This document shows positions 16,139-23,951 of a stretch of 42,788 nt of DNA, piece by piece; position 1 is the first letter of the stretch; every line of letters starts with the position of its first letter. The notes beneath the pieces are model-generated. The model had not been told where the DNA came from. It did no database searches and saw nothing but the letters and a program-made list of their open reading frames with translations. The stretch is from an uncultured Acetatifactor sp. (GTDB lineage: Bacteria; Bacillota; Clostridia; Lachnospirales; Lachnospiraceae): NCBI GenBank assembly GCA_947631615.1, contig CANRLX010000016.1:1-42788 (forward strand), written 5' to 3'. The position numbers and the translations under genes were made by a program.

Positions 16139-17365
16139 ATGAAAAATTTGACGGTGGGTGTGATCGGCGGCGGCGCCGCCGGAATGATGGCGGCTGTCAT
16201 GGCGGCCAGGCAGGGCGCGCGGGTGACGATCCTGGAGCGGAATGACCGCGTGGGAAAAAAGATTCTTATGACGGGGAACGGGAAGTGCAATCTGGGAAAT
16301 ATGGAGCTGTCGGCGCAGGCCTACCATGGAGCGGAGGCGGACTGGATCGCCGGGCGGCTTCGAGCCTTTGATGTGGACGACATGATCCGCTTTTTTCAGG
16401 GGATCGGACTTTTGATCAAGGAGAAAAACGGCTATCTTTATCCGGCCAGCGAGCAGGCGTCCACGGTGCTGGACGTGCTTCGCTTCGAGTTAAAGAGCCT
16501 GGGGGTTTCGATCGTTTCGGGGTGCAGGGTGGACGGCATTGAGCGCCTTTCGGACGGGCGGATCCGGATAAGCGGAGGACGGAGGGAATTTTGGTTCGAC
16601 AGGGCGGTGATCGCCTGCGGAGGGATGGCGGCGGCAAAGACGGGATCGGACGGAAGCGGCTATGTGCTGGCCGGACAGCTGGGACATTCGCTGGTGCCGA
16701 CGGTGCCCGCGCTGGTGCAGCTTCGCTGTAAGGAGGAGTTTTTTCGGGCCGTGGCAGGAGTGCGGACGGAGGCGCATATCGCGGTTTTGAGCGGGGGAAA
16801 ATGCGTTACCTCGGAGCGGGGCGAGCTGCAGTTTACGGAGTACGGAATATCGGGGATCCCGGTGTTTCAGCTCAGCCGGACGGTGGCGTATCTCTTGCGG
16901 GAGCAGAGGGAGGTGCCGGTACATATACGGCTTTTGCCGGATTATCAGAGGGAGGACTTAGAGCTTTTGCTGATCAACCGCCTGATCCTGATGGGAGATC
17001 GGACGGTGGAGGAATTTTTTACGGGGGTGCTCCACAAGAAGCTGATGCAGCTGTTTGTAAAGACGGTGGGCCTGAAGGGGACCCAGCCGGTGGAACAGGC
17101 GGAAAAAAGGCTGCTCTCAAAGGTGCTTGAGCTGTGCTGGGACTGGGAGGTGACCGTGACCGGCACCAACTCCTACGACAGCGCGCAGGTGAGCGCCGGA
17201 GGCGTGCCCTGCAGCGAAGTGACGGAGGATCTGGAGTCCAAAAAGGCGCCGGGGGTATTTTTTGCCGGCGAGATCCTGGATGTGGACGGAAGGTGCGGCG
17301 GTTACAACCTGCAGTGGGCGTGGACCAGCGGTTATCTGGCGGGGGAAGCGGCGGCAAGGCGCTGA
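16139..17365 (+). CDS. HI0933/BaiN-family flavoprotein
   Basis: The 408-residue protein has an N-terminal FAD-binding Rossmann motif (VIGGGAAGMMAAVMAARQGA with LERNDRVGKKILMTGNGKCN) and the family's C-terminal GGYNLQWAWTSGYLAGEAAA, which closes the FAD site. The family (YhiN, HI0933) contains flavoproteins of mostly unknown reaction; BaiN of Clostridium scindens has been linked to bile acid reduction. Nothing here indicates a bile-acid cluster, so a specific reaction should not be assumed. The N-terminal glycine motif is complete and the length is normal. Confidence 0.88.
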   Translation: MKNLTVGVIGGGAAGMMAAVMAARQGARVTILERNDRVGKKILMTGNGKCNLGNMELSAQAYHGAEADWIAGRLRAFDVDDMIRFFQGIGLLIKEKNGYLYPASEQASTVLDVLRFELKSLGVSIVSGCRVDGIERLSDGRIRISGGRREFWFDRAVIACGGMAAAKTGSDGSGYVLAGQLGHSLVPTVPALVQLRCKEEFFRAVAGVRTEAHIAVLSGGKCVTSERGELQFTEYGISGIPVFQLSRTVAYLLREQREVPVHIRLLPDYQREDLELLLINRLILMGDRTVEEFFTGVLHKKLMQLFVKTVGLKGTQPVEQAEKRLLSKVLELCWDWEVTVTGTNSYDSAQVSAGGVPCSEVTEDLESKKAPGVFFAGEILDVDGRCGGYNLQWAWTSGYLAGEAAARR

Positions 17366-17437
17366 GAAGGCGGCGGATGGATCGTTCCTGCGAGGCGGAG
17401 GCGACGGGACAACAAGGATACCGGAGAAGGGAAAACG

Positions 17438-19060
17438 ATGATACGGATCACACAGGTGAGGGTCAGGACGGATCACACGCGGGAGCAGCTGATCCAAAAG
17501 GCGGCGGAGATCTTGCGCGTTCCCGCGCGGAAGATCCAAAAGCTTGAAATTCAGAGACAGTCCATAGACGCCCGAAAAAAGCCGGAGCTGTTCTACAGCT
17601 ACACGGTGGATGTGGCGTTGAAGGACGAGGAAAAAGTGGAAAAGAGGTTTGCCCGTGGAAAGGGTGTCGGCGGACAGGTCAGCAAAGTGACAGATGTGTC
17701 ATACCAATTTCCCGAGAGCGGGGATCGGGTTCAGAAGCATCCCACGGTCATTGTGGGAACGGGGCCGGCGGGACTTTTCTGCGGGTATTTTCTGGCGCTT
17801 CACGGATATCGCCCCATTCTCCTGGAGCGGGGAAGGGACGTGGAAAGCAGACAGCGGGACGTGGAGCGCTTCTGGCAGACCGGCGTTTTGGATCCGGAAT
17901 CCAACGTGCAGTTTGGAGAGGGCGGCGCAGGCACCTTCTCCGACGGGAAACTGAACACGCTGGTGAAAGACAGGGAGGGCCGGAACCGGGCGGTTCTGGA
18001 GACCTTTGTGCGCTTTGGAGCCAGGGAGAGTATTCTCTACGAGGCAAAGCCGCATATCGGGACGGACGTGCTGGCCCGTGTGGTGAAGGCTATGCGGGAG
18101 GAAATCCTCCGTCTGGGAGGCGAGATTTATTTTGAGAGCCAGGTCACCGATTTAAGGATTCGAGACGGGGCGGTGGAAGGCGTCGTGATCGGGGGAGAGA
18201 GGGTGCTTCCCTGTGAGCAGCTGGTGATGGCGGTGGGACACAGCGCGAGAGATACCTTTTTTATGCTGCGGGACCGCAGGATCCCCATGGAGCCGAAGGC
18301 GTTTGCGGTGGGATTTCGGGTGGAGCACCCCCAGGAGATGATCAACCAGAGTCAGTATGGGATGAGGGATCCGGGAAGGCTGGGGGCCGCTTCCTACAAG
18401 GTAGCGGCAAAGACGGCCGCCGGCAGAGGCGTGTACTCCTTCTGTATGTGTCCCGGCGGCTACGTGGTCAACGCCTCCTCGGAAAAGGGGCGCCTTGCGG
18501 TGAACGGGATGAGCTACAGCGGCAGGGACGGGAAAAATGCCAACAGCGCGGTTATCGTGGCGGTGACGCCCTCGGACTTCGGATCGGAGGATCCGCTTTC
18601 CGGCATCGCCTTTCAGCGGCAGCTCGAGGAAAAGGCGTACCGGCTGGCGGACGGGAAAATCCCCATGCAGCGCTACGGCGACTTCGCGGCCTCCGTGGAG
18701 AAAAAAAGTCCCGGCCCCATGGAAGCGCCCCAAATCGAGCCTCAGTGCAAGGGAGACTGCGAATGGGCCGATTTAAGCGATATTCTGCCGCAGCAGTGCA
18801 ACCTTGCGTTCGTGGAGGGGATGGAGGCCTTTGGCAGACAGATCAAGGGCTTTGACCGGCCGGATACCATACTTCTCGGTGTGGAGAGCAGGACCTCCTC
18901 GCCGGTGCGGATCCTAAGGGACGAGACGCTGCAGGCGGAGGGCGTCAGGGGGCTTTATCCCTGCGGAGAGGGCGCCGGCTATGCCGGAGGGATCACTTCC
19001 GCGGCTATGGACGGGATCCGCGTGGCCGAAAAGATCGCGGCCGAGTTTCAAAAGCCTTAA
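17438..19060 (+). CDS. FAD-dependent dehydrogenase, COG2509 type
   Basis: The 540-residue protein differs from its neighbour. It has about 90 N-terminal residues (RITQVRVRTDHTREQLIQKAA region) before the FAD motif VGTGPAGLFCGYFLALHGY, followed by NVQFGEGGAGTFSDGKLNT, and ends with YPCGEGAGYAGGITSAAMDG, which are marks of the uncharacterised FAD-dependent dehydrogenases of COG2509. ATG 17438 lies behind GGAGAAGGG. The two flavoprotein genes are 72 bases apart and probably co-transcribed. A terminator follows the stop. The substrate is not known. Confidence 0.88.
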   Translation: MIRITQVRVRTDHTREQLIQKAAEILRVPARKIQKLEIQRQSIDARKKPELFYSYTVDVALKDEEKVEKRFARGKGVGGQVSKVTDVSYQFPESGDRVQKHPTVIVGTGPAGLFCGYFLALHGYRPILLERGRDVESRQRDVERFWQTGVLDPESNVQFGEGGAGTFSDGKLNTLVKDREGRNRAVLETFVRFGARESILYEAKPHIGTDVLARVVKAMREEILRLGGEIYFESQVTDLRIRDGAVEGVVIGGERVLPCEQLVMAVGHSARDTFFMLRDRRIPMEPKAFAVGFRVEHPQEMINQSQYGMRDPGRLGAASYKVAAKTAAGRGVYSFCMCPGGYVVNASSEKGRLAVNGMSYSGRDGKNANSAVIVAVTPSDFGSEDPLSGIAFQRQLEEKAYRLADGKIPMQRYGDFAASVEKKSPGPMEAPQIEPQCKGDCEWADLSDILPQQCNLAFVEGMEAFGRQIKGFDRPDTILLGVESRTSSPVRILRDETLQAEGVRGLYPCGEGAGYAGGITSAAMDGIRVAEKIAAEFQKP

Positions 19061-19065
19061 TGATT

Positions 19066-19091
19066 AAAAGCCGGAACCTTTCCGGCTTTTT
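19066..19091 (+). terminator. Intrinsic terminator after the flavoprotein genes
   Basis: AAAAGCCGGAA (19066-19076) pairs with TTCCGGCTTTT (19080-19090) around a 3-base loop, followed by T. The stem lies six bases after the stop codon at 19060. Confidence 0.85.
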
Positions 19092-19134
19092 CTGCATATC
19101 GGTATAGTAATCATCAAAATAGAGACGGAAAACT

Positions 19135-20961
19135 ATGGCTATTGGTTATTTACAGGTACAGGCGAGGACCGCACAGGAGGCCGTTCCGGTGGACGGCGCA
19201 CAGATTCGGGTCCTGGATGATGAGGGAAATACCCTATACCGTCTCGCCGCGGATGAGAGCGGCGAGACACAGGCGGTTCCGCTGGAAACCCTGGATCGGA
19301 GTTTTTCCCAAAACCCCGCTTATCTGGGAGAGCCCTATGCGAACTACGGTGTGATCGTGGAAGCGGAGGGGTTTGAACCGGTCACGGTCACAGAGATCCC
19401 GATCTTCGATGGGGAGACGGCCGTGCTGCCGGTATCGCTTGTCCCAAAAGAGGAGGGGCGGACCCGTCGTGCAGGGGAGGAGATTACGGTGGGGAGCCCT
19501 GCGGTGGCTATGACCCAGGAGCGCAATCAGGAGGGAGAGCAGGCGGGCGCCCCGCAGGATACGCGCCTTTTGCGGCAGGTCGTCATACCCAATCCCATCA
19601 CGGTGCATCTGGGGGCGCCTGGCTCGTCGGCCGCAAATGTTCGGGTCCCCTTTATCGACTATGTGAAAAACGTGGCCAGCGGAGAGGTGTACCCCACCTG
19701 GCCGGAGGCGGCCTTAAAGGCCAATATTTACGCGATCATGACATTTGCGTTGAATCGCGTTTACACAGAGTGGTACAGAAGCCGCGGGTACGATTATGAC
19801 ATCACGAACAGCACCGCCTACGATCAATACTATGTTCCGGGGCGCCCCATCTACGACTCCGTAAGCAGGGCGGTGGACGAGGTGTTCGGCGAGTACGTCC
19901 GCAGACAGGGACAGGATGCGCCCTATTTCACCTCCTTCTGCAACGGAACCACCGCCACCTGTCAGGGCATGTCCCAGTGGGGGACGGTGTCCCTGGCCAA
20001 TCAGGGATATTCTCCCATCCAGATCCTGCGAAGCTATTATCCCAGCGACATCGAGCTTGCCAGGACGGACATCGTCACAGGCGCGCTGACCTCCTATCCC
20101 GGGACGCCGTTAAGGGTCGGAAGCTCTGGCCTGGACGTCCAGACGATCCAGACCTATCTAAACCGCATCCGGCGGAATTATCCGGCGATTCCGGCCATTA
20201 CCGATCCGGCCGGAAGCTTCGGCGAGAGCACCAAGGCGGCGGTGAGAAAGTTTCAGAGTATTTTTAACCTGACCGCCGACGGGATCGTGGGAGAGTCCAC
20301 CTGGTATAAGCTGTCCAGCCTGTACACCTCCGTGACGAGGCTGGCGGAGCTGGACAGTGAGGGCACCAGCCTTGGCATCGGGACCGTTCCCCCAAGCGCC
20401 GTGCTTCGTCAGGGATCCTCCGGTCAGGACGTGGTGACCTTGCAGTATCTGCTAAATGTGGCAGGACGGTACTACCCCGCTGTTCCGGCAGTGTCGCAGG
20501 ATGGGATCTATGGCAGCGGGACCAGACAGTCCGTCGTCGCGTTTCAAAGGCAGATGGGGCTTTCCCCCGACGGGATCGTCGGCGCCGACACCTGGAGGGC
20601 CCTGTACAATGTCTACCTGGGGGCGGAGGAGAACGTTCCCGTTCCGGAGCCGGGAACCGATACCGTCACCTACACGGTCCGTTCCGGCGACAGCCTGTGG
20701 CTGATCGCGCAGCGCTACGGGACCACGGTAAATGCCATCCGACAGGCGAACGGGCTGACCAGTGATGCGCTCCGGATCGGCCAGGTTCTGAAAATTCCGG
20801 TCTCTCAGGGCCCCTATGTGGAATACACCGTCCGGTCGGGGGACACCCTTTGGCTGCTTTCCCGCAGATACGGCACTACCGTGGAGGCCATCCGGCAGGC
20901 GAACGGGCTGACCAGCAATGTGCTGCAGATCGGCCAGGTCCTGCGCATACCTGTCGGATGA
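19135..20961 (+). CDS. SpoIID-like protein with two peptidoglycan-binding and two LysM domains
   Basis: The 608-residue protein has an N-terminal beta-rich domain (1-115, regulatory-like), a SpoIID/LytB-type domain (about 160-310, with VPFIDYVKNVASGEVYPTWP and CNGTTATCQGMSQWG), two PG_binding_1 domains (about 325-400 and 422-495) and two C-terminal LysM repeats (about 512-555 and 562-606, each with YTVRSGD..WL). SpoIID is a lytic transglycosylase acting in engulfment. There is no signal peptide or membrane segment, so the protein may be made in the mother cell and laid on the spore, like the LysM protein SafA. The SpoIID part ends with a Ser/Tyr-rich stretch instead of a clear active-site fit; activity is not certain. 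Confidence 0.82.
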   Translation: MAIGYLQVQARTAQEAVPVDGAQIRVLDDEGNTLYRLAADESGETQAVPLETLDRSFSQNPAYLGEPYANYGVIVEAEGFEPVTVTEIPIFDGETAVLPVSLVPKEEGRTRRAGEEITVGSPAVAMTQERNQEGEQAGAPQDTRLLRQVVIPNPITVHLGAPGSSAANVRVPFIDYVKNVASGEVYPTWPEAALKANIYAIMTFALNRVYTEWYRSRGYDYDITNSTAYDQYYVPGRPIYDSVSRAVDEVFGEYVRRQGQDAPYFTSFCNGTTATCQGMSQWGTVSLANQGYSPIQILRSYYPSDIELARTDIVTGALTSYPGTPLRVGSSGLDVQTIQTYLNRIRRNYPAIPAITDPAGSFGESTKAAVRKFQSIFNLTADGIVGESTWYKLSSLYTSVTRLAELDSEGTSLGIGTVPPSAVLRQGSSGQDVVTLQYLLNVAGRYYPAVPAVSQDGIYGSGTRQSVVAFQRQMGLSPDGIVGADTWRALYNVYLGAEENVPVPEPGTDTVTYTVRSGDSLWLIAQRYGTTVNAIRQANGLTSDALRIGQVLKIPVSQGPYVEYTVRSGDTLWLLSRRYGTTVEAIRQANGLTSNVLQIGQVLRIPVG

Positions 20962-21126
20962 AATCATAGCCAGGAGAGAAAAAATGTGGTAAACTATTGG
21001 GGAAGGATTTTTTGTCTGCGGATGTACGGGAGGCTGGGAACCGGCGGTCCGGGCGGACCCCGCAGCCTTCCGGAGGCGCAGAGCGCGGGCTTTTGCAGGC
21101 GTCGTCGTGCCGGCCGCTTTCTTTGG

Positions 21127-21155
21127 TTGACGGCATCGGTAAAATGAAGTAAAAT
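21127..21155 (+). promoter_or_regulatory. Sigma-A type promoter upstream of proB
   Basis: TTGACG (21127-21132) and TAAAAT (21150-21155) are 17 bases apart. Transcription would begin near 21162, which leaves a 127-base leader before the proposed proB start. I see no T-box or other known riboswitch in that leader. The stretch 20962-21126 holds a GC-rich hairpin GGTCC/GGACC and no gene I can support. Confidence 0.55.
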
Positions 21156-21288
21156 GAAATACTGTACATTGCAGTGTGAGACTCCGGCGGCAAAAAAGCG
21201 TGCCGGCCGGGGGAAATTTGTAACCTGCAATCGGAAATCCTATGGGATAAGGGACGAAAAGCGCACGCAAGCGCGGAATGGCAGTATC

Positions 21289-22170
21289 GTGGATCAACGA
21301 AGGGAAACACTCAGAGAGGCAATCAAGGGCAAAAAGCGCATCGTGGTGAAGATCGGTTCCTCCTCGCTGCAGCATGAGGAGACGGGAGACATGGATTATA
21401 CCCGTCTGGAGAAGCTGGTGCGGGAGCTCTGCGACATCCGCAATCAGGGAAAGGATGTGGTTCTCGTCACCTCCGGCGCGATCGCGGCGGGGAAAAAGGC
21501 GCTGCATTTAAAGGAGATCAAGGCGGATACGCAGGCGGAGAGTATGGCGGTGAAGCAGGCGTGCTCCGCTGTGGGACAGGCGAGGCTGATGATGACCTAT
21601 CAGAGGATCTTCGCGGAATACAATCAGGTGGCGGCTCAGATTCTGATGACCAAAAATACGATTGTGGACAACCTGAACCGTTACAATGCCCATAACACCT
21701 TCACCCAGCTTCTGAGGATGGGCGTGATCCCCGTGGTGAACGAGAACGATACCGTGGCCACCTACGAGATCAATATCGGCGACAACGACACGCTGTCCGC
21801 CATTGTGGCGGCGCTGGTGGGGGCGGACCTTCTGATCCTTCTGTCGGATATTGACGGACTTTACACGGACGATCCGCGGACCAATCCGGATGCGAAATTC
21901 ATCGAGCAGGTGGACGAGCTGACCGGAGAGCTGATGGAGATGGGGAAGGAGAGCACCGGCAGCAACGTGGGGACGGGCGGAATGAACACCAAGCTCATCG
22001 CGGCCAAGATTGCCACAAGCTCCAACGTGGACATGATCATTGCAAACAGCAAGGATATTGGCATTTTACACCGGATCCTCGCGGGGGAGAAGGAGGGGAC
22101 CCTCTTTGTGGCCCACGAGGATGAAGGATTTGATCTGCCGGACTTTGTGGAGAACCTCCACAAGGACTGA
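21289..22170 (+). CDS. proB: Glutamate 5-kinase, short form without PUA domain
   Basis: ProB phosphorylates glutamate in the first step of proline synthesis. The 293-residue product has IVVKIGSSSL at the start, VTSGAIAAGKKAL, the substrate loop NENDTVATYEINIGDND and LLILLSDIDGLYTDDPR, then GSNVGTGGMNTKLIAA. The protein ends right after the kinase domain, so the C-terminal PUA domain of the longer (365-residue) form is absent. The frame is open back to ATG 21154, but the N-terminus begins to look like ProB only from the GTG at 21289 (VDQRRETLREAI), which has a weak GGAATGG seven bases upstream. This start is a judgement. Confidence 0.92.
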   Translation: MDQRRETLREAIKGKKRIVVKIGSSSLQHEETGDMDYTRLEKLVRELCDIRNQGKDVVLVTSGAIAAGKKALHLKEIKADTQAESMAVKQACSAVGQARLMMTYQRIFAEYNQVAAQILMTKNTIVDNLNRYNAHNTFTQLLRMGVIPVVNENDTVATYEINIGDNDTLSAIVAALVGADLLILLSDIDGLYTDDPRTNPDAKFIEQVDELTGELMEMGKESTGSNVGTGGMNTKLIAAKIATSSNVDMIIANSKDIGILHRILAGEKEGTLFVAHEDEGFDLPDFVENLHKD

Positions 22171-22262
22171 CAACTGTGTCATATAATAGAAGCGTTTTCC
22201 GGCGGCAGGCTGCATGACGCGCGGCGCCAAGGCGGGAGAGCGGGGAATGTGAGGGAGATACC

Positions 22263-22466
22263 ATGAATATGCAGGAGCGGATCCGGCGCATCAACGAGCT
22301 CTACCGGAAATCGCAGACAGAGGGGCTCACCCGGGAGGAGAAGGAGGAGCAGGCCGTCCTCCGGAGAGAATATGTGGAAAATATCCGAGGGAACTTGAGG
22401 GCGCAGCTTGACAGCATCCGCGTAGAGCGCCCCGACGGAACCGTCGAGAAGCTGAAAAAACAATAA
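22263..22466 (+). CDS. DUF896 family protein (YnzC-like)
   Basis: The 67-residue basic protein consists of helix-rich segments with IRRINELYRKSQTEGLTREE and a C-terminal VRGNLRAQL-type pattern (here IRGNLRAQLDSIRVERPDG), which is the mark of DUF896/UPF0291. Such proteins are small, helical and of unknown function. ATG 22263 follows GTGAGGGAG. It lies 92 bases downstream of proB. Right after it the sequence turns AT-rich, at the edge of the accessory island. Confidence 0.9.
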   Translation: MNMQERIRRINELYRKSQTEGLTREEKEEQAVLRREYVENIRGNLRAQLDSIRVERPDGTVEKLKKQ

Positions 22467-22512
22467 ATCCGTCCCCGAAATTACGGAATATTTGATGAAT
22501 AATTAAAACGGC

Positions 22513-22525
22513 AAAGAACATAGAG
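22513..22525 (+). repeat. Left copy of a 13-base direct repeat flanking the island
   Basis: AAAGAACATAGAG recurs exactly at 24723-24735. A shorter 10-base copy (GAACATAGAG) occurs at 23639-23648 inside the island. This copy sits in the loop of a hairpin AAACGGC/GCCGTTT (22506-22512, 22529-22535). Confidence 0.6.
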
Positions 22526-22656
22526 AAAGCCGTTTCATTAAAAAGGCGGATAAAGAGATGGGCTTGAAAACAAGTACCGCCATCCGGACAAATACAAATG
22601 TTTGGCAACAGATATTGCATGAGAATAAATGAAACAAATCTTGCGCAACGAGATGG

Positions 22657-22677
22657 AAAAGTGCGCCTTTGCGGTGT
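22657..22677 (+). repeat. First copy of a 21-base direct repeat
   Basis: The 21-base sequence beginning AAAAGTGCGCC and ending GCGGTGT recurs without mismatch at 23688-23708. The two copies bracket the Fic remnant. In both cases an extended -10 type promoter sequence follows (TGGTATGAT here). Confidence 0.75.
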
Positions 22678-22928
22678 AATTTCCGCTTTCAGTGTAAAAT
22701 GTGTGCCGGGTTAATGACGATAGATTTATTCACAATTTTATGGTATGATTTATTAAGAGGTGGAACCATATCCAGCCGGTTTATTTAGATTTGGAGGAGG
22801 AAAAAGGCGATGAATTGGAACGAGCAGGCGGAAAGAAACAGGTTCTGCAGGCGGGCATTTTGAAGAAAATGAATTATTTTTTTGCGCGTCCGAAACAGAG
22901 TGTTTTGATAGCGAAATGAGGTGCAAAT

Positions 22929-23557
22929 ATGCCCGATAAGAATTGGCAATTTGAACTTGAAGAATATATCAGACAGGGCGAACCTGAAAGAGCCGAAAAA
23001 AGTGGGGCATGGCAAACAGCTATCGGCTTGCAGGCGGTTGACGGACTAAAAACCTCTGATTACTTGCTGGATACTGCAAAGGAACACATCGAGGGTAAAC
23101 TAACCATTGATGAGGTTCAGAAGCGTGTTTGCAGCTACTATGAGCAGAGAACCACACGCACCGAGCTTGGGGACAGCACCAAAGAAGCAGATATTGTATC
23201 GGCAAGAATAACCAAGCTTTTGGGCGAAAAAGCGTTTCAATTTTCTCCTGCCGAATCGGTACAAACTACGAATTAAAAAATCGCTATATGCACGTTGATT
23301 TTGTAGATAAAACCACTTTCCAAAGTGCCAAAAGCGAAACGCCAAAGTGCCAAATTGACACTTTGGGCTGTACTTTAGAAGAACTTTCCGTGTTAGATTT
23401 AATAAAAAAGAACCCGTCTGTTAAGCAGACCGAACTTGCAGAACAAACAGGAAAATCAGTCAGAAGCATAAAGCGCATTATAGACTCTCTGAAAGAGAAA
23501 CAATATATCCGTAGAGTAGACGGAAAACGCTACGGGAAATGGGAAACTCTGGTTTAA
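22929..23557 (+). pseudogene. Fic toxin with fused VbhA-like antitoxin, catalytic core deleted
   Basis: ATG 22929 opens a 115-residue frame whose first 60 residues resemble VbhA-type antitoxin helices (AWQTAIGLQAVDGLKTSDYL and HIEGKLTIDEVQ), followed by the beginning of a Fic protein (VSARITKLLGEKAFQFSPAE). The frame ends at 23276. A different frame, starting within the Fic tail (NYELKNRYMHVDFVDK, about 23264) and running to 23557, gives a typical C-terminal part of such Fic proteins: a linker with SAKSETPKCQ and a winged helix (QTELAEQTGKSVRSIKRIIDSLKE). The Fic core with HPFxxGNGR is missing. The best reading is one internal out-of-frame deletion near 23250-23265. Translation of the antitoxin part alone is still possible. 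Confidence 0.7.
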
Positions 23558-23687
23558 CATATACGTGGAGAAGATAGGTATACCAAAACAAAACATCTAC
23601 GACAACGAGGTTTTCTTTGAGGATTTTGAGAAGAGCAGGAACATAGAGATCATCTTGCAGACTTTGATACAAAGCCGAGGAAAACTC

Positions 23688-23708
23688 AAAAGTGCGCCTT
23701 TGCGGTGT
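23688..23708 (+). repeat. Second copy of the 21-base direct repeat
   Basis: It is identical to 22657-22677. It comes 26 bases upstream of the extended -10 promoter of the methyltransferase unit, so the repeat and promoter may have been copied together. Confidence 0.75.
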
Positions 23709-23733
23709 GTTTTTCCATTTATTGTATATATCG

Positions 23734-23742
23734 TGGTATAAT
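23734..23742 (+). promoter_or_regulatory. Extended -10 promoter of the methyltransferase unit
   Basis: TGGTATAAT matches the extended -10 (TGnTATAAT). No good -35 is found at the proper distance (TCCATT at 23714-23719), which suits an extended -10 promoter. The RNA would start near 23749 and carry a leader of about 200 bases. Confidence 0.55.
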
Positions 23743-23786
23743 TGGCGTGTTCGATGAGAGTGAAGTTTTGAATTTGGTGAGGGGGA

Positions 23787-23947
23787 GTGTGAAAAATCAC
23801 ACTGATGTGCTGATTTTTCACACCCGGATTTGTGCCGGAGCGTCACAAATCCTATTGATGGCAGACGAGAAATCGTATTCACGAATTTCTCAAAGAAAGC
23901 GTAGCTTTCTTTTGGCCCCTGTCGCGTAAACGCTCCGGAATGGGGAT
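23787..23947 (+). ncRNA. Candidate structured leader RNA with pseudoknot in front of the methyltransferase
   Basis: Four hairpins follow each other. P1: GTGTGAAAAATCA (23787-23799) with TGATTTTTCACAC (23811-23823), 13 of 13 pairs, extended by CAC/GTG in its loop. P2: GGATTTGTG (23826-23834) with CACAAATCC (23844-23852), nine pairs. P3: GAGAAATCGT (23867-23876) with ACGAATTTCTC (23881-23891), one bulged A. P4: AAAGAAAGC (23892-23900) with GCTTTCTTT (23904-23912). The entire 9-base loop of P2 (CCGGAGCGT) is complementary to ACGCTCCGG (23930-23938), four bases before the RBS GGGGA. An alternative pairing CCCC (23916-23919) with GGGG (23942-23945) would hide the RBS. I do not recognise the RNA class. 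Confidence 0.65.
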
Positions 23948-23951
23948 TAAT

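Noticed and set aside
20962..21288. Possible gene or T-box in the gap upstream of proB
   Set aside because: No open frame with RBS and family likeness, and no T-box sequence (AGGGTGGNACCGCG) was found; only a candidate promoter is supported.
22810..22863. Short open frame MNWNEQAERNRFCRRAF with a good RBS in the island
   Set aside because: It is only 17 codons and overlaps two other open frames (22761-22918 and 22814-22937); I cannot tell which, if any, is a real gene or a remnant.
23787..23823. The 13-bp hairpin as a simple transcription terminator
   Set aside because: No T run follows the stem (CCGGATTT comes next), so it is better seen as part of the structured leader.
23745..23950. SAM-I riboswitch, hammerhead or other known RNA for the methyltransferase leader
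   Set aside because: None of the conserved core sequences of these RNAs is present; the fold is described as unassigned.
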